Source: an uncultured Bacteroidota bacterium
GTDB lineage: Bacteria > Bacteroidota > Bacteroidia > Bacteroidales > F082
DNA length: 64,000 nt
NCBI GenBank assembly: GCA_913009685.1
Contig: CAJVXP010000006.1
Location: forward strand, 1 to 64,000
Direction: 5' to 3'
The first letter of the stretch is position 1. Each line of letters starts with the position of its first letter. The notes below the pieces were generated by a model. That model saw nothing but the letters and a program-made list of their open reading frames with translations, did not search any database and was not told where the DNA came from. This document shows positions 10,701 through 18,875 of the stretch, piece after piece. Both the position numbers and the translations under genes were made by a program.

Positions 10701-10886
10701 AATTTCCTGCAGACTTTCTATCAGCTTTGATTTCATTTCGTTGGCGGCCTTGTTAGTAAAGGTTATTGCAAGAATATGTTTGAAATTACCCGGGTTTTTC
10801 AGCGTAAGTTTCAGGTATTCTTTCACCAGCGTAGTAGTTTTGCCCGAGCCGGCAGCGGATTTGTAGACTACAAAATGCTTACTCAT
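7719..10886 (-). CDS. UvrD/RecB-like helicase with C-terminal nuclease (AddA-like)
   Basis: Probable helicase-nuclease subunit for double-strand break processing, 1055 residues. Helicase motif I is SAAGSGKTTTL (10-20), motif II is LIDEFQDTS (386-394), motif III is VVGDAKQAIYRFR (about 417-429), and a late motif is MTVHKAKGLKFGVVIADL near 720. The C-terminus has a PD-(D/E)XK-type nuclease signature, LRPDRIIISADKLTILDYKTG. This is the AddA/RecB architecture. An AddB-like partner is not next to it here; the downstream gene is ppk1. The start overlaps the TamB stop by 4 bases (ATGA), indicating translational coupling. Confidence 0.88.
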   Translation of the reverse strand: MSKHFVVYKSAAGSGKTTTLVKEYLKLTLKNPGNFKHILAITFTNKAANEMKSKLIESLQEISAGHLDKNNYPEIMQETGLSAEQITHRAGQLLSLIIHNYDEFAVSTIDSFVHQVVRTFASDLKLPQGFEVIIDNEDLVPFIVEDIYDKLGHDNAFTEILIRFVMSQVEDEKSYDLTKNLSDFVLKQLGEDGPENAKGLENLSSADFLLNIKRLQDAVFSAKESIRELARQSLEIITNAGLSINDFSYGKTGVAGYFKRLAAWPMKEKDLIPKSRVINAIEDDEWYSKSKESSIKTRIDSIAPRLKKNLEAIREKIAFYTIRRLVYNNIYEMALINEIRQLFQGFTERTGKVHISEFNKRIHREIAGQPVPFIYERLGRRYRYFLIDEFQDTSVLQWNNLLPLVEESLANGHFNMVVGDAKQAIYRFRNGEVELFTHLPRLYGLEDTPENALREQALLQNYEQKNLKTNYRSREEIIRFNNGFFGYSGKKLSGGFDEVYADVEQEVPSGKKKPGGYVSMDLISAENADDFRKKRLDKILEIVEELTGKKYPLKEICILTLNNKSAAEIAAHLLQHNIPVVSSESMLLTASPKVRLTVAFMKLLTESSNKLFFAEFLTNLLWVRGANEEFHLLYSKAVLQTEPLDFVLKKFGLTIPSPDILRAHSVYEIATEVIRNLANTNAPDIFLQYFLDFIFEKEMTYNGSLPAFVQLWEEKKAKESIVLPEGMDAVQVMTVHKAKGLKFGVVIADLHDMQNRLTRSRYWENLQLAELENISSVLLKISRDNLAMVNRETIYEHEKAKTVLDFLNKIYVAFTRAVDALYLTGSLLQNGKKDSFSEYLVEFIKGKGLWDEETLHYEWGQFPEISKTGDTLEENETVSLSKDFSTPWYEYMTVAPVDEVYWEALGLSSSRTFGKLLHAILSTIKYAAEVEQQVDAYRYTGVLDELETLHIKQLLKKVFAHPGLSSYYTEGAIIKTETELFDAEKKQFLRPDRIIISADKLTILDYKTGVREIKQEEKYKKQVNGYAAVYARLGYQNIEKKLVYIHETGVEVVDV

Positions 10887-13800
10887 AATTTCCCTTTTTT
10901 AGGAGAGCGTTTTCGCTTCTCGCTTTTTACTCCACTTCGTCGAAACAGGTCAGAAAGGCTTGTGAACTCTTTTCTGTAAACGATGCCGACACCTTGCGTG
11001 TAAGGTGAAACCTTGTCGTAATTACTGTAGTAGTACCACGAGTTTACATTTGAATGGTTATACGCTTTCAGCAACCACCGGCCGTCTTTGGTGATTTTGT
11101 AGCTAATATCCACATCGCCCACCAGGTTGTTTGCCGACCTGTTCTGTTTGTCGTAAGTCATACCAAAATTACCGTTGATTATAAGTCTGTCGTCAAAGAG
11201 CTGGGTGGAGAGGGCTACATCAAATTCCTGTTTTGTCAGTGCATCTCCGGGCTTATAATTGACCCCGATATCAAAATCCTTACTGATTTTTGACAACATA
11301 CTGCTCAATTGGTTGGAGAGGATGGCGTAATAAGAGGTGTTCCATGAGACATTGGAAGCATTACTAAGGCTGAAAGAACCCAGCACCAGCAGCGAAATCA
11401 TTTGTTGGTTCATGACGGCTGTGTTTGTTGTGTCGAGCTGTGCGTAAACCATGCGCTGCATGTCAGGATCCAGATCGGGGAAATGAATTTGAAACCGGAT
11501 ATCCGGATTAAAAAGGTCGTGAGACATAATGATATAACAATTCACCTGTGTCCGGTTTTTGTAACTTGCTGTGGAGTCAACAACAATACCGAGGCTGCTA
11601 AGGTTGGCTTTCAGCCGGTAAAGCCCTTTGATACTGACGGTTGCCTGATACGGATTGCCTGCCCACGAGATACGTCCTCCTTTTACCAACTCAAAATGTT
11701 TTTTGACAAAATTGCCCAGCGAAAAATTAAACTCCCCTTTATCAACGATATAATCGCCCGTCAGCGACATATTACCATCTGAGTTTACCTGCAAATTCAA
11801 AATCCCGCTTCCTTTTGACTGGATATCACCCATGTTTGAAGGAAGATATATCTTTAAATCGGCGCTGGGCCGGATGTTCATGTTCAGGATGATAGCATAT
11901 TTGCTTTTTTTCTCTTGTCGTAGTTTCAGGACGGTTTCTTCCGGCTTCAGCAAACTGCTGTCCGTGGGAGGTGGCTTGAAAACAATGTAATCTTTATCGG
12001 CAATCTCGGTGGAGTAATCCAGGGGCAGGACGACGGAAGTGCCGGCGTCGGATTTTGCATCAATTACCATTTTTATATTATTAACAGGGCCTGTAATTCT
12101 TACTCTTCCCGAGGCAATGGCCTTGCCGTAATAGACATCGTTCATGTGTCGTGTTGTATTAAAAAACAACAGCTTATTCGTATTGATGGTGAAATTCAGC
12201 CGCATGTCTTTGAAATAGTGGTGTAGAATTTCCCCTTGCATCACAGCTTTATTACCCAGCGTATCATACAGCGTCAGCTTACCAAAATCAATTTTATCCT
12301 TGTCAAAAAGTATTCTCTGGTTAAAAGAATATTTGGTATTAAGGTAGTTAACCACAAGGCTGGCTCGTTTTACGTCCACATATCCCTCAATCAGCGGGTC
12401 TTTCTTGCTGCCTTTTAGTGTCATTTTACCTTCAGCTGTACCCCGTAAATCAGAGATGTATTCATTGAAAAAAGGATTGATGGACTTTAAGCTTATATGG
12501 TTAAAATGCATGGCCATGTTGAAGTTGCCTGAATCACGATAGGGGTAATAAAATCCTGTCAGGTCTAAAACTTTTGCTCTGCCTGTTTTACTTTGTCTGA
12601 CGACTTGTGTTTTGATGAAGGCGGAGTTATCCACATTGTCCCAGGTGCTCAGAATTCTTGCGTTGCCGAGGAGAGTATGATTCAAGGCAAACTTGTCGAT
12701 AGACAGGTCTGCAATGCGTGCATTTCGGCCGTTTATATGTGTGATTTTAACAATACCATTTAAAGTACCATCAACGTCAAAACCGAGCATGTGCCACAAC
12801 AGGTCAAGGTTAGAAAGGTTCCATGAATGAAAAGAAACATTAAGCGAATCACCGTTGTTTTTCGGAAATCGTCCCTGTATGGCAAACTCCGACAAGCCGC
12901 CGTGAATGATGAGGTGCTCAAACTGCCAACCGTTTTTACTATGAACAATTTTATTTTCGGGGTTAACCTGCCAAAGCGTGTCGTTAATATAAATCTGCGA
13001 TTTGCTTATATTGAGTTGCTGAAGATTACGATTGTTGATGTAGAACCCTTCTAAAATCCCTTTGTTTATCCACAGACTATCCGGATTGTGCCAGTATAAC
13101 CCATAAGCCAGACTGTCGTTACGTGCTTTCACCTTCAGCCGAAGACTGTCAAGACCGAAAACGGTTTTGTCCGTTGCTGTACTGTCGCGTAAAATGAGGT
13201 GCTGAATGCCAAACGACATTTGTAGCTGGTTATTTTTCGTTCTGATCTGCAGTGTGTTATCCAAAGCTTCAGCCCCTTTGTAAATAAGCTTTCTGCAATC
13301 TGCGTCTGCTGTAAGTGTATTGCTCTTGAGGTCGAAAAGAGCAGATAAAGTAGTGTTGGGACTTATGTTCAGACCATAAATAAAATGTTCGCCAATGAAT
13401 TCGGGTTTTTTTAACAATAGCTTTATTTGAACCGTATCGTTGCTGTAGTGAGCGTTTTTTTCTTGCGACAGTAAGGGAAAATAGCGATTAAAAAATTGTC
13501 CGATGGCAACACCTAATGTTGCAATATGGTAATGCCCCTTCATTTGGAAGTCAAACAAATCTGAGTTGACGTCGATGCGCTGCTGCCCGGAATTTTCCCT
13601 GGTTTTTTCAATATTAACGGCGGCAACCGGATAACGGTCTTTATCAAAACCGATGACTGCATTTTTCATATGAATATTGCCGGAGAGTGAGTCGATATTC
13701 ATTCCGGTAAAGTCAATGGCGGCAAGACCGCTGAGATGGAAATCTTTCTGTTCCCACAGTTTCAGATTCTTAAAATCGGAACGGGTTAGTTTCAGATTGA

Positions 13801-15391
13801 AATGAAAACGGGGTTCCTTTTTGAAAGCTGTATAGCCTGCAGCGTGCAATATCAGGTGTGGGTCGTTAATTTTTATTCTGCTAAACAGCGTGTCGGTCAG
13901 ATAGTTTCCTTGGTAGTTAATGTTTTGAAAGTTATATCCGTTCACCTGAATGTGCCGGATGTCAACGGTCAGCTTTGTGTGCTGTTTTCCCAATGTGTCA
14001 AAAACAGCAACATGAGCAGTGAGATCAGTATTTCCCAACAGGTTGTCGCTGCTGATAAAATAGTTGAGCGGGAAATCCCCGGCTTCGAAGCTTGCCGTTA
14101 ACCGTAGGATTTTGGCAGTGTCGGCTTTTAACTTAATGTTTAGGTTCATTTTTCCACTGTCTGCTGTAACGATGCTGGCACGGGTGAAAAAATTGTAGTA
14201 TGAGCCTTTGAATTCTCCTTTTAGTTTAAATTTTTCTCCGGATGCAATAGACTCGGGGACAGGAATATGCGGGTTGTCCCGGGGGATGACAAAACTTTTC
14301 AGGTCGGAGACCGACGTCTCAAAATTCTTTATCCTGGCCACAATCCGGGTGGAATAGAAATCGGGAAGCCCTGTCATGTTTACATCTCCTTCGAAATGTG
14401 TCACTTTTCCATAGGTCAGGTTTAGATTTTTTCCCACAAGCCGACTTACGGGTCCGTCTACCTGGCCTCCGAGAATTTTAGCGCTGTCTTTCATTTTAAA
14501 CATGACATTGGCAAAATAACCGATATCACTTAAATCCAAATCAGTAAGTTTGAAATTGCCGTGCATCCTCACAGAATCAACAAAATCGGAGTAAGCATCC
14601 CAGCCTTTTGCATACATGTAATAATCGAGGTTTAGCCGGGAGTGGTTGGTTACCAGGAGTGTATTCTTGAAATAAAATACTCTGCCGCTGATCACCACAT
14701 CGCTTTTCATCTTTCGTAGAAAGAGTCCTGATTTTTCATGCGCCGTAAGATTATCCAATTGAAAACCAAGCGAATCGTTTACGAGAAAAAAGTTGTGGGC
14801 ATAAATGGAGGCGCGGCTAACGTCAATGTCGCTGTAATTCATGGTGTTTGCAGGTGCATTGGGGTACTCATCGTTTTCGTTTTTGAGATGAAACCGAACA
14901 TGCGCCATTGTCAGTTTCTTAATCCTGAGCTTAAAAACACCCGGAGAGGAGGAACTGCTGCCGGAAGAGAGCTTTTTAATAAAGTTGATAAAGGTATAGT
15001 TATCCGCTCCTTTGTGCTCAATAAGGCGAAAATCAACACTATCGATAAAAACAGAATGAATAAAATACTTACCGTACAGAAGTCTGAAAAAGGCAGGCCT
15101 GACTTTCATGGCACTGATGCGCATCATGGGAATGCCGAGAGAATCTCGTAAGTCAAGTTTTTTTATCTCGATTCCTTTAAAAAAGTCAACGTCCAGTAAC
15201 CCGATGGTCAGGCTGTCTCCTGTCTTACCGGATACCCAGGCAGCCACTTTTCTTGCTGCCATCGATTGCACCATTGGCTGCTTAAACAGAAAAGTCAGCA
15301 CCAGCGGTACAGACAAAAGTGTAAGTATCCCGTAAAGCAGTGCTCTGAGAACCCATTTTTTAATACTTTTGTCCTGTTTTTTTTCTTTCAA
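10883..15391 (-). CDS. TamB-like translocation/assembly module protein
   Basis: Large inner-membrane-anchored periplasmic protein of 1502 residues, of the AsmA/TamB superfamily, thought to carry lipid or help outer-membrane protein insertion between membranes. It has a short basic N-terminus, one signal-anchor segment (about 13-35, LRALLYGILTLLSVPLVLTF), a very long beta-rich region and a C-terminal TamB (DUF490) domain with GDYIVDKGEFNFSLGNF and VLGSFSL. The only start in frame at the expected place is a TTG directly abutting the tsaD ATG on the opposite strand. No in-frame ATG precedes the membrane segment, so the start remains somewhat uncertain. It is coupled to the AddA-like gene. Confidence 0.85.
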   Translation of the reverse strand: MKEKKQDKSIKKWVLRALLYGILTLLSVPLVLTFLFKQPMVQSMAARKVAAWVSGKTGDSLTIGLLDVDFFKGIEIKKLDLRDSLGIPMMRISAMKVRPAFFRLLYGKYFIHSVFIDSVDFRLIEHKGADNYTFINFIKKLSSGSSSSSPGVFKLRIKKLTMAHVRFHLKNENDEYPNAPANTMNYSDIDVSRASIYAHNFFLVNDSLGFQLDNLTAHEKSGLFLRKMKSDVVISGRVFYFKNTLLVTNHSRLNLDYYMYAKGWDAYSDFVDSVRMHGNFKLTDLDLSDIGYFANVMFKMKDSAKILGGQVDGPVSRLVGKNLNLTYGKVTHFEGDVNMTGLPDFYSTRIVARIKNFETSVSDLKSFVIPRDNPHIPVPESIASGEKFKLKGEFKGSYYNFFTRASIVTADSGKMNLNIKLKADTAKILRLTASFEAGDFPLNYFISSDNLLGNTDLTAHVAVFDTLGKQHTKLTVDIRHIQVNGYNFQNINYQGNYLTDTLFSRIKINDPHLILHAAGYTAFKKEPRFHFNLKLTRSDFKNLKLWEQKDFHLSGLAAIDFTGMNIDSLSGNIHMKNAVIGFDKDRYPVAAVNIEKTRENSGQQRIDVNSDLFDFQMKGHYHIATLGVAIGQFFNRYFPLLSQEKNAHYSNDTVQIKLLLKKPEFIGEHFIYGLNISPNTTLSALFDLKSNTLTADADCRKLIYKGAEALDNTLQIRTKNNQLQMSFGIQHLILRDSTATDKTVFGLDSLRLKVKARNDSLAYGLYWHNPDSLWINKGILEGFYINNRNLQQLNISKSQIYINDTLWQVNPENKIVHSKNGWQFEHLIIHGGLSEFAIQGRFPKNNGDSLNVSFHSWNLSNLDLLWHMLGFDVDGTLNGIVKITHINGRNARIADLSIDKFALNHTLLGNARILSTWDNVDNSAFIKTQVVRQSKTGRAKVLDLTGFYYPYRDSGNFNMAMHFNHISLKSINPFFNEYISDLRGTAEGKMTLKGSKKDPLIEGYVDVKRASLVVNYLNTKYSFNQRILFDKDKIDFGKLTLYDTLGNKAVMQGEILHHYFKDMRLNFTINTNKLLFFNTTRHMNDVYYGKAIASGRVRITGPVNNIKMVIDAKSDAGTSVVLPLDYSTEIADKDYIVFKPPPTDSSLLKPEETVLKLRQEKKSKYAIILNMNIRPSADLKIYLPSNMGDIQSKGSGILNLQVNSDGNMSLTGDYIVDKGEFNFSLGNFVKKHFELVKGGRISWAGNPYQATVSIKGLYRLKANLSSLGIVVDSTASYKNRTQVNCYIIMSHDLFNPDIRFQIHFPDLDPDMQRMVYAQLDTTNTAVMNQQMISLLVLGSFSLSNASNVSWNTSYYAILSNQLSSMLSKISKDFDIGVNYKPGDALTKQEFDVALSTQLFDDRLIINGNFGMTYDKQNRSANNLVGDVDISYKITKDGRWLLKAYNHSNVNSWYYYSNYDKVSPYTQGVGIVYRKEFTSLSDLFRRSGVKSEKRKRSPKKGKL
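15364..15371 (+). promoter_or_regulatory. tsaD promoter -7 box inside the tamB coding start
   Basis: TACTTTTG fits TAnnTTTG and ends 20 bases before the tsaD ATG. It lies within the first ten codons of the divergent TamB gene. No good -33 element is seen. Confidence 0.5.
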
Positions 15392-16411
15392 ATGAGTATT
15401 TACATTTTAGGTATTGAATCTTCCTGCGACGACACCTCGGCGGCTGTTTTAAAAGACCGTCAGATTTTGTCAAATGTCATTGCTAATCAAGACATTCACA
15501 AAAGCTATGGGGGTGTTGTACCTGAACTTGCCTCACGGGCACACCAGCAAAACATTATTCCTGTGGTGGAGGTGGCCCTGCAAAAAGCAAAAATACGGAA
15601 AAATCAGTTGGATGGCATTGCTTTTACAAGAGGTCCCGGATTGTTGGGATCGCTTCTTGTGGGAACCTCTTTTGCCAAGGCCTTTGCGCTGGGATTAAAC
15701 ATTCCGATAATTGAAGTAGATCATCTGAAAGCTCATATTCTAGCCCATTTTGTGGAAGTCAGCCCTGACCGTCCCCATCCTGAATTCCCGTTTTTGTGTC
15801 TTACCGTTTCGGGAGGTCATACACAGATTGTGAAGGTAAACGCTCCTTCGGATATGGAGATTCTGGGAAAAACCATTGATGATGCCGCAGGAGAAGCATT
15901 CGATAAAGCTGCGAAAATTATGGGATTGCCTTATCCCGGTGGCCCGGAAATCGATAAACTGGCAAAATCAGGGAACCCGAAAGCTTATCCGTTTCCGGAA
16001 CCGAAAATTCAGGGACTGAACTATAGTTTCAGTGGGCTCAAAACAGCGTTTCTCTATTTTTTGCGTGATCAACTGAAGCTGGATGACGCTTTTATCGAAA
16101 AAAACAAAGCGGATATTGCCGCTTCTATTCAGGATACGATAATTCGTGTACTTTTGAGTAAACTCAGACGAGCCGTCCGCGAAACCGGCATTACTGAGGT
16201 TGCTATTGCCGGCGGCGTGTCGGCCAACTCAGGATTGCGGGAGCAGCTTTTGATGATGGCTGAAAAAGAAAGATGGAAGGTCTATCTGCCCGGTTTGCAG
16301 TTTACTACCGATAACGCTGCAATGATTGCCATTACCGGATATTTTAAATACCTCAATAAGGATTTTGCCTCTCAGGATATTGCGCCGTATGCCAAAAGTG
16401 GTTTCCGTTAA
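15392..16411 (+). CDS. tsaD: tRNA N6-threonylcarbamoyladenosine synthase subunit TsaD
   Basis: Transfers the threonylcarbamoyl group to A37 of ANN-decoding tRNAs, working with TsaB and TsaE. It has 339 residues from MSIYILGIESSCDDTSAAVL. The Kae1/TsaD signatures are ELASRAHQQNIIPVV (metal-binding histidine), HLKAHILAHF, LTVSGGHTQIV, DDAAGEAFDKAAKIMGLPYPGG and AGGVSANSGLR. The open frame continues upstream, but those residues lack similarity to the family and overlap tamB, so this ATG is used. A strong terminator follows 17 bases after the stop. Confidence 0.97.
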   Translation: MSIYILGIESSCDDTSAAVLKDRQILSNVIANQDIHKSYGGVVPELASRAHQQNIIPVVEVALQKAKIRKNQLDGIAFTRGPGLLGSLLVGTSFAKAFALGLNIPIIEVDHLKAHILAHFVEVSPDRPHPEFPFLCLTVSGGHTQIVKVNAPSDMEILGKTIDDAAGEAFDKAAKIMGLPYPGGPEIDKLAKSGNPKAYPFPEPKIQGLNYSFSGLKTAFLYFLRDQLKLDDAFIEKNKADIAASIQDTIIRVLLSKLRRAVRETGITEVAIAGGVSANSGLREQLLMMAEKERWKVYLPGLQFTTDNAAMIAITGYFKYLNKDFASQDIAPYAKSGFR

Positions 16412-16421
16412 ATGATGGTCA

Positions 16422-16453
16422 TAAAAAAAGCTCCGTACTTTTCGGAGCTTTTT
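16422..16453. terminator. bidirectional terminator between tsaD and a barrel gene
   Basis: The stem is AGCTCCG (16429-16435) with CGGAGCT (16443-16449), loop TACTTTT, flanked by seven A on the left and a T run on the right. It serves two convergent genes. Confidence 0.85.
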
Positions 16454-16475
16454 CATGTTTAACTAAAAAATATTG

Positions 16476-17084
16476 TTACAATTCATATCCCATAGATACG
16501 CTAATCATCTTATTCCGCGATGAGGTATTAGCGATGTCGAAATGTGTGATGCCGACAGTCAGCCGTACATCCCAAAAAAGAAAATGCTTGCCAACGGGCT
16601 GTCTGAAACCAACGCCAATCAATGCGCCTGCTTCTGCTTTGTGTGAAGCATCCATTAAATTTGTGGTTTTGCTTGCCCCATCAGCCTTTTCCGTTTTTTG
16701 TGCCCGTGTGAGGAATGCCACATAAGGTCCTGCGTTGAGATGAACACTCATTTTGGTGTGATAGGCATGACCGAAAGAATAATCAAACAAGACAGGGACA
16801 CTCAAATAATCGTATTTCGTGTCAATGTTGGTTGAATGACTTCCTTTCTGATCGTAATTAAGCTCGGCCTGCAACATCATGTTATTGTTGAGATGGTAGT
16901 TCCCGACCAATCCCGCGGTGAGCCCCACACGGATGTTGTCGTTGTTGTAATATTCGGCAATTTCGGATTGAACGGCCATGTTCACCCCGGCCTTTACACC
17001 GTAGTGAAATTTCTGTGCTGAGGCGGGTAAAGCAAACGCCATAAGCAATGCCATAGCCACTAAACTTACTTGTAATCTTTTCAT
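16476..17084 (-). CDS. outer-membrane beta-barrel protein (porin-like)
   Basis: Predicted small outer-membrane barrel protein of 202 residues. The N-terminus is a signal peptide (KRLQVSLVAMALLMAFALPASAQ, cleavage near residue 23), followed by alternating beta strands such as FHYGVKAGVNMAV, GLVGNYHLNNNMMLQAELNYDQKG and the closing strand MISVSMGYEL. This is the general outer-membrane beta-barrel (OmpA-barrel-like or porin family) pattern of Bacteroidota. No substrate can be inferred. It is divergent from lysC across a gap rich in palindromes, so it may be regulated. A possible minus-strand -7 box TAATTTTG lies at 17320-17327, far upstream. Confidence 0.8.
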   Translation of the reverse strand: MKRLQVSLVAMALLMAFALPASAQKFHYGVKAGVNMAVQSEIAEYYNNDNIRVGLTAGLVGNYHLNNNMMLQAELNYDQKGSHSTNIDTKYDYLSVPVLFDYSFGHAYHTKMSVHLNAGPYVAFLTRAQKTEKADGASKTTNLMDASHKAEAGALIGVGFRQPVGKHFLFWDVRLTVGITHFDIANTSSRNKMISVSMGYEL

Positions 17085-17126
17085 TTTTCGTGATTTAAAA
17101 TATTAATACTATTGGTTATAGTTAAT

Positions 17127-17147
17127 GACTAATAAAGTTTATTAGTC
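17127..17147. promoter_or_regulatory. 21-bp perfect palindrome, operator-like
   Basis: GACTAATAAA and its exact complement TTTATTAGTC flank a single central G. It lies 43 bases upstream of the barrel gene start on the minus strand, a suitable place for a dimeric regulator. No regulator gene is adjacent. Confidence 0.5.
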
Positions 17148-17181
17148 GGTTTGTGTTTAAATTTTTTTTACTCATTAGTTG

Positions 17182-17198
17182 TATTCTTGTCAAGAATA
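17182..17198. promoter_or_regulatory. 17-bp perfect palindrome, operator-like
   Basis: TATTCTTG and CAAGAATA flank a central T. It has the same one-base-spacer design as the palindrome 35 bp away, but a different sequence. A shorter inverted pair GAAAC/GTTTC follows near 17222-17238. The rest of 17199-17367 is A/T-rich and shows no gene. Confidence 0.4.
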
Positions 17199-17367
17199 AT
17201 GCCTGTTAAGGCACGCGCATGTGAAACTGTCATGTTTCCCCCTTTTTCATGTTGCTTTGTCGTAAAAGTATAAATAATACTAATCGAACTGCCAAAATGA
17301 CTAAAAGCGTTTAAGAGTGCAAAATTAAATAAAATCTAAATAGAAATCATAAAAACAAAATAATTTT

Positions 17368-17396
17368 TTGAGCGTAAGGATTATTTTCTAATTTTG
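17368..17396 (+). promoter_or_regulatory. lysC operon promoter
   Basis: A TTG -33 element (17368-17370) and a TAATTTTG -7 box (17389-17396) are separated by 18 bases. The predicted transcript start near 17402 leaves about 160 bases of leader before lysC. Confidence 0.75.
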
Positions 17397-17416
17397 CATC
17401 GGAATTTTAAGAAGAG

Positions 17417-17488
17417 ATGTTAAATACCATTAAAAACAGGAAACAGTTGAAACGGATGTGTGACCATGACCGGCGATTGTTAATTTAA
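17417..17488 (+). CDS. putative 23-residue leader peptide of the lysC attenuator
   Basis: This short frame starts 15 bases after the predicted transcript start, behind a purine-rich AAGAAG. It encodes 23 residues, with NTIKNRKQLKR at positions 3-13, so three lysines plus Asn, Thr and Ile, and then a Met. These are products of the aspartate pathway that lysC feeds. Its last codons cover an antiterminator arm (17466-17473). The stop TAA overlaps a following ATG (TAATG). Function as a sensing peptide is inference; lysine is common in A/T-rich DNA. Confidence 0.45.
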   Translation: MLNTIKNRKQLKRMCDHDRRLLI

Positions 17489-17515
17489 TGGATATCCAGA
17501 AAATGAATAAATGCA

Positions 17516-17550
17516 AACCCGGTTATGAAAATGACCGGGTTTTTTATTTT
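17516..17550 (+). terminator. attenuator hairpin in the lysC leader
   Basis: The arms AACCCGGTTAT (17516-17526) and ATGACCGGGTT (17531-17541) form an 11-bp stem closed by a GAAA tetraloop, followed by TTTTTATTTT. It is a strong intrinsic terminator 14 bases before the lysC ATG and downstream of the operon's promoter. Upstream, 17466-17473 repeats ATGACCGG exactly and could pair with 17519-17526 instead, preventing the terminator. This is the classic layout of ribosome-mediated attenuation. Confidence 0.75.
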
Positions 17551-17563
17551 AAAACACAGGAAA

Positions 17564-18874
17564 ATGAAAGTTTTAAAGTTTGGTGGCACATCAGTCGGAT
17601 CTGCAAAAAAAATAGAAAAGATCACAGAAATTATTCACGCGCGAATGCCGGTTTTTGTTATTCTGTCCGCAATGGCAGGGACTACAGATGCGCTGGCAGG
17701 GCTGGCAGGGGATGTTACTAACGGACAAAAAGGAACGGCCCGCAAATCGGTTCGGGATTTAAAAAAGGTCTATGGCAGGACTATTACCCGGCTGTTGGGA
17801 GATGACGCAAAAGAGGCGCAGTTTTACGCAGATGCCATTTTTAACGGTATTTCCAATAATATTGAACAATCTCCTTCGGCGAAGATTGAACGGGAGATTT
17901 TGTCCTGCGGTGAAAAGCTTTCCACTTTTCTGTTTCATCAGTTGCTGCTGAAAAAAGGCTATTATGCCGTATTGCTTGATGCTACCGTGCTCCTTCCGCT
18001 GGGGGCCAACCATGAGCCGGTTATGGATGAGATAAAAAAGCGGTTACAGGTAGAATTTGATAAGCATCCGAAAGCTCAGATATTTATTACACAGGGTTTT
18101 GTATGTGGAAATGAACGAGGCGAAGTGGATAATCTCGGGCGTGGCGGCAGCGATTATTCTGCTTCTATTTTTGGCGCTGCTATGGGCGCGGAGGAGATTC
18201 AGATATGGACAGACATCGATGGCGTGCAGAATAATGATCCGAGAATTGTGGAAAACACACGTCCGGTTCGCCATTTGATGTTTGATGAAGCTGCTGAGCT
18301 GGCTTATTTCGGTGCAAAAATTCTTCACCCTCTCACCATACTGCCGGCGCAAAAAGCTAATATCCCTGTTTTGCTGAAAAATACCATGCAGCCGGATGAA
18401 CCCGGTACCAGAATTGCAGCCAGCCACAGAGGAAAAGGTTTTAAAGCTGTTGCCGCAAGAGACGAGATTACAGCCATCAAAATAAAATCAAGCAGGATGT
18501 TAATGGCTTACGGATTTATCCGCAAAGTCTTTGAGGTTTTTGAAAAATATAAAACGCCTATTGATATGATAACCACCTCGGAGGTAGCGGTATCAGTTAC
18601 CATTGACAATTGCAAATATTTATCCGGGATTGTTGAAGAACTTCAGCAGTTTGGAAAGGTAGAGGTGGAGAATGACAAGACAATTGTAGGCGTGGTGGGA
18701 CATTTGATAGCGGATGAGCCTGGCTATGCCCGTCAGCTTTTTGGTGCGCTGGAGGATATCCCCATTCGTATGATTTCTTATGGGGCAAGTCCTCACAACA
18801 TATCTCTGCTGGTGAATACAGAAGACAAAATCAGAACGCTCCGGGCATTAAACAGTAAATTGTTTCATAATTAA
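17564..18874 (+). CDS. lysC: aspartate kinase
   Basis: Phosphorylates aspartate, the first step towards lysine, threonine, methionine and diaminopimelate. It has 436 residues. It starts at MKVLKFGGTSVGSA with the KFGGTSVG ATP-binding motif at 4-11, has GRGGSDYSAS in the aspartate site region and two C-terminal ACT domains (MITTSEVAVSVTID, MISYGASPHNISLLV) for feedback control. An earlier in-frame ATG at 17525 lies inside the attenuator loop and is rejected. It is monofunctional, with no homoserine dehydrogenase domain. lysA follows one base after the stop, and the leader suggests control by aminoacyl-tRNA supply. Confidence 0.96.
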   Translation: MKVLKFGGTSVGSAKKIEKITEIIHARMPVFVILSAMAGTTDALAGLAGDVTNGQKGTARKSVRDLKKVYGRTITRLLGDDAKEAQFYADAIFNGISNNIEQSPSAKIEREILSCGEKLSTFLFHQLLLKKGYYAVLLDATVLLPLGANHEPVMDEIKKRLQVEFDKHPKAQIFITQGFVCGNERGEVDNLGRGGSDYSASIFGAAMGAEEIQIWTDIDGVQNNDPRIVENTRPVRHLMFDEAAELAYFGAKILHPLTILPAQKANIPVLLKNTMQPDEPGTRIAASHRGKGFKAVAARDEITAIKIKSSRMLMAYGFIRKVFEVFEKYKTPIDMITTSEVAVSVTIDNCKYLSGIVEELQQFGKVEVENDKTIVGVVGHLIADEPGYARQLFGALEDIPIRMISYGASPHNISLLVNTEDKIRTLRALNSKLFHN

Positions 18875-18875
18875 G

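Noticed and set aside
17488..17721. A 77-residue frame starting at the TAATG after the lysC leader peptide
   Set aside because: It runs through the attenuator hairpin and into lysC in another frame with no coding character. Its start may be a by-product of the leader stop.
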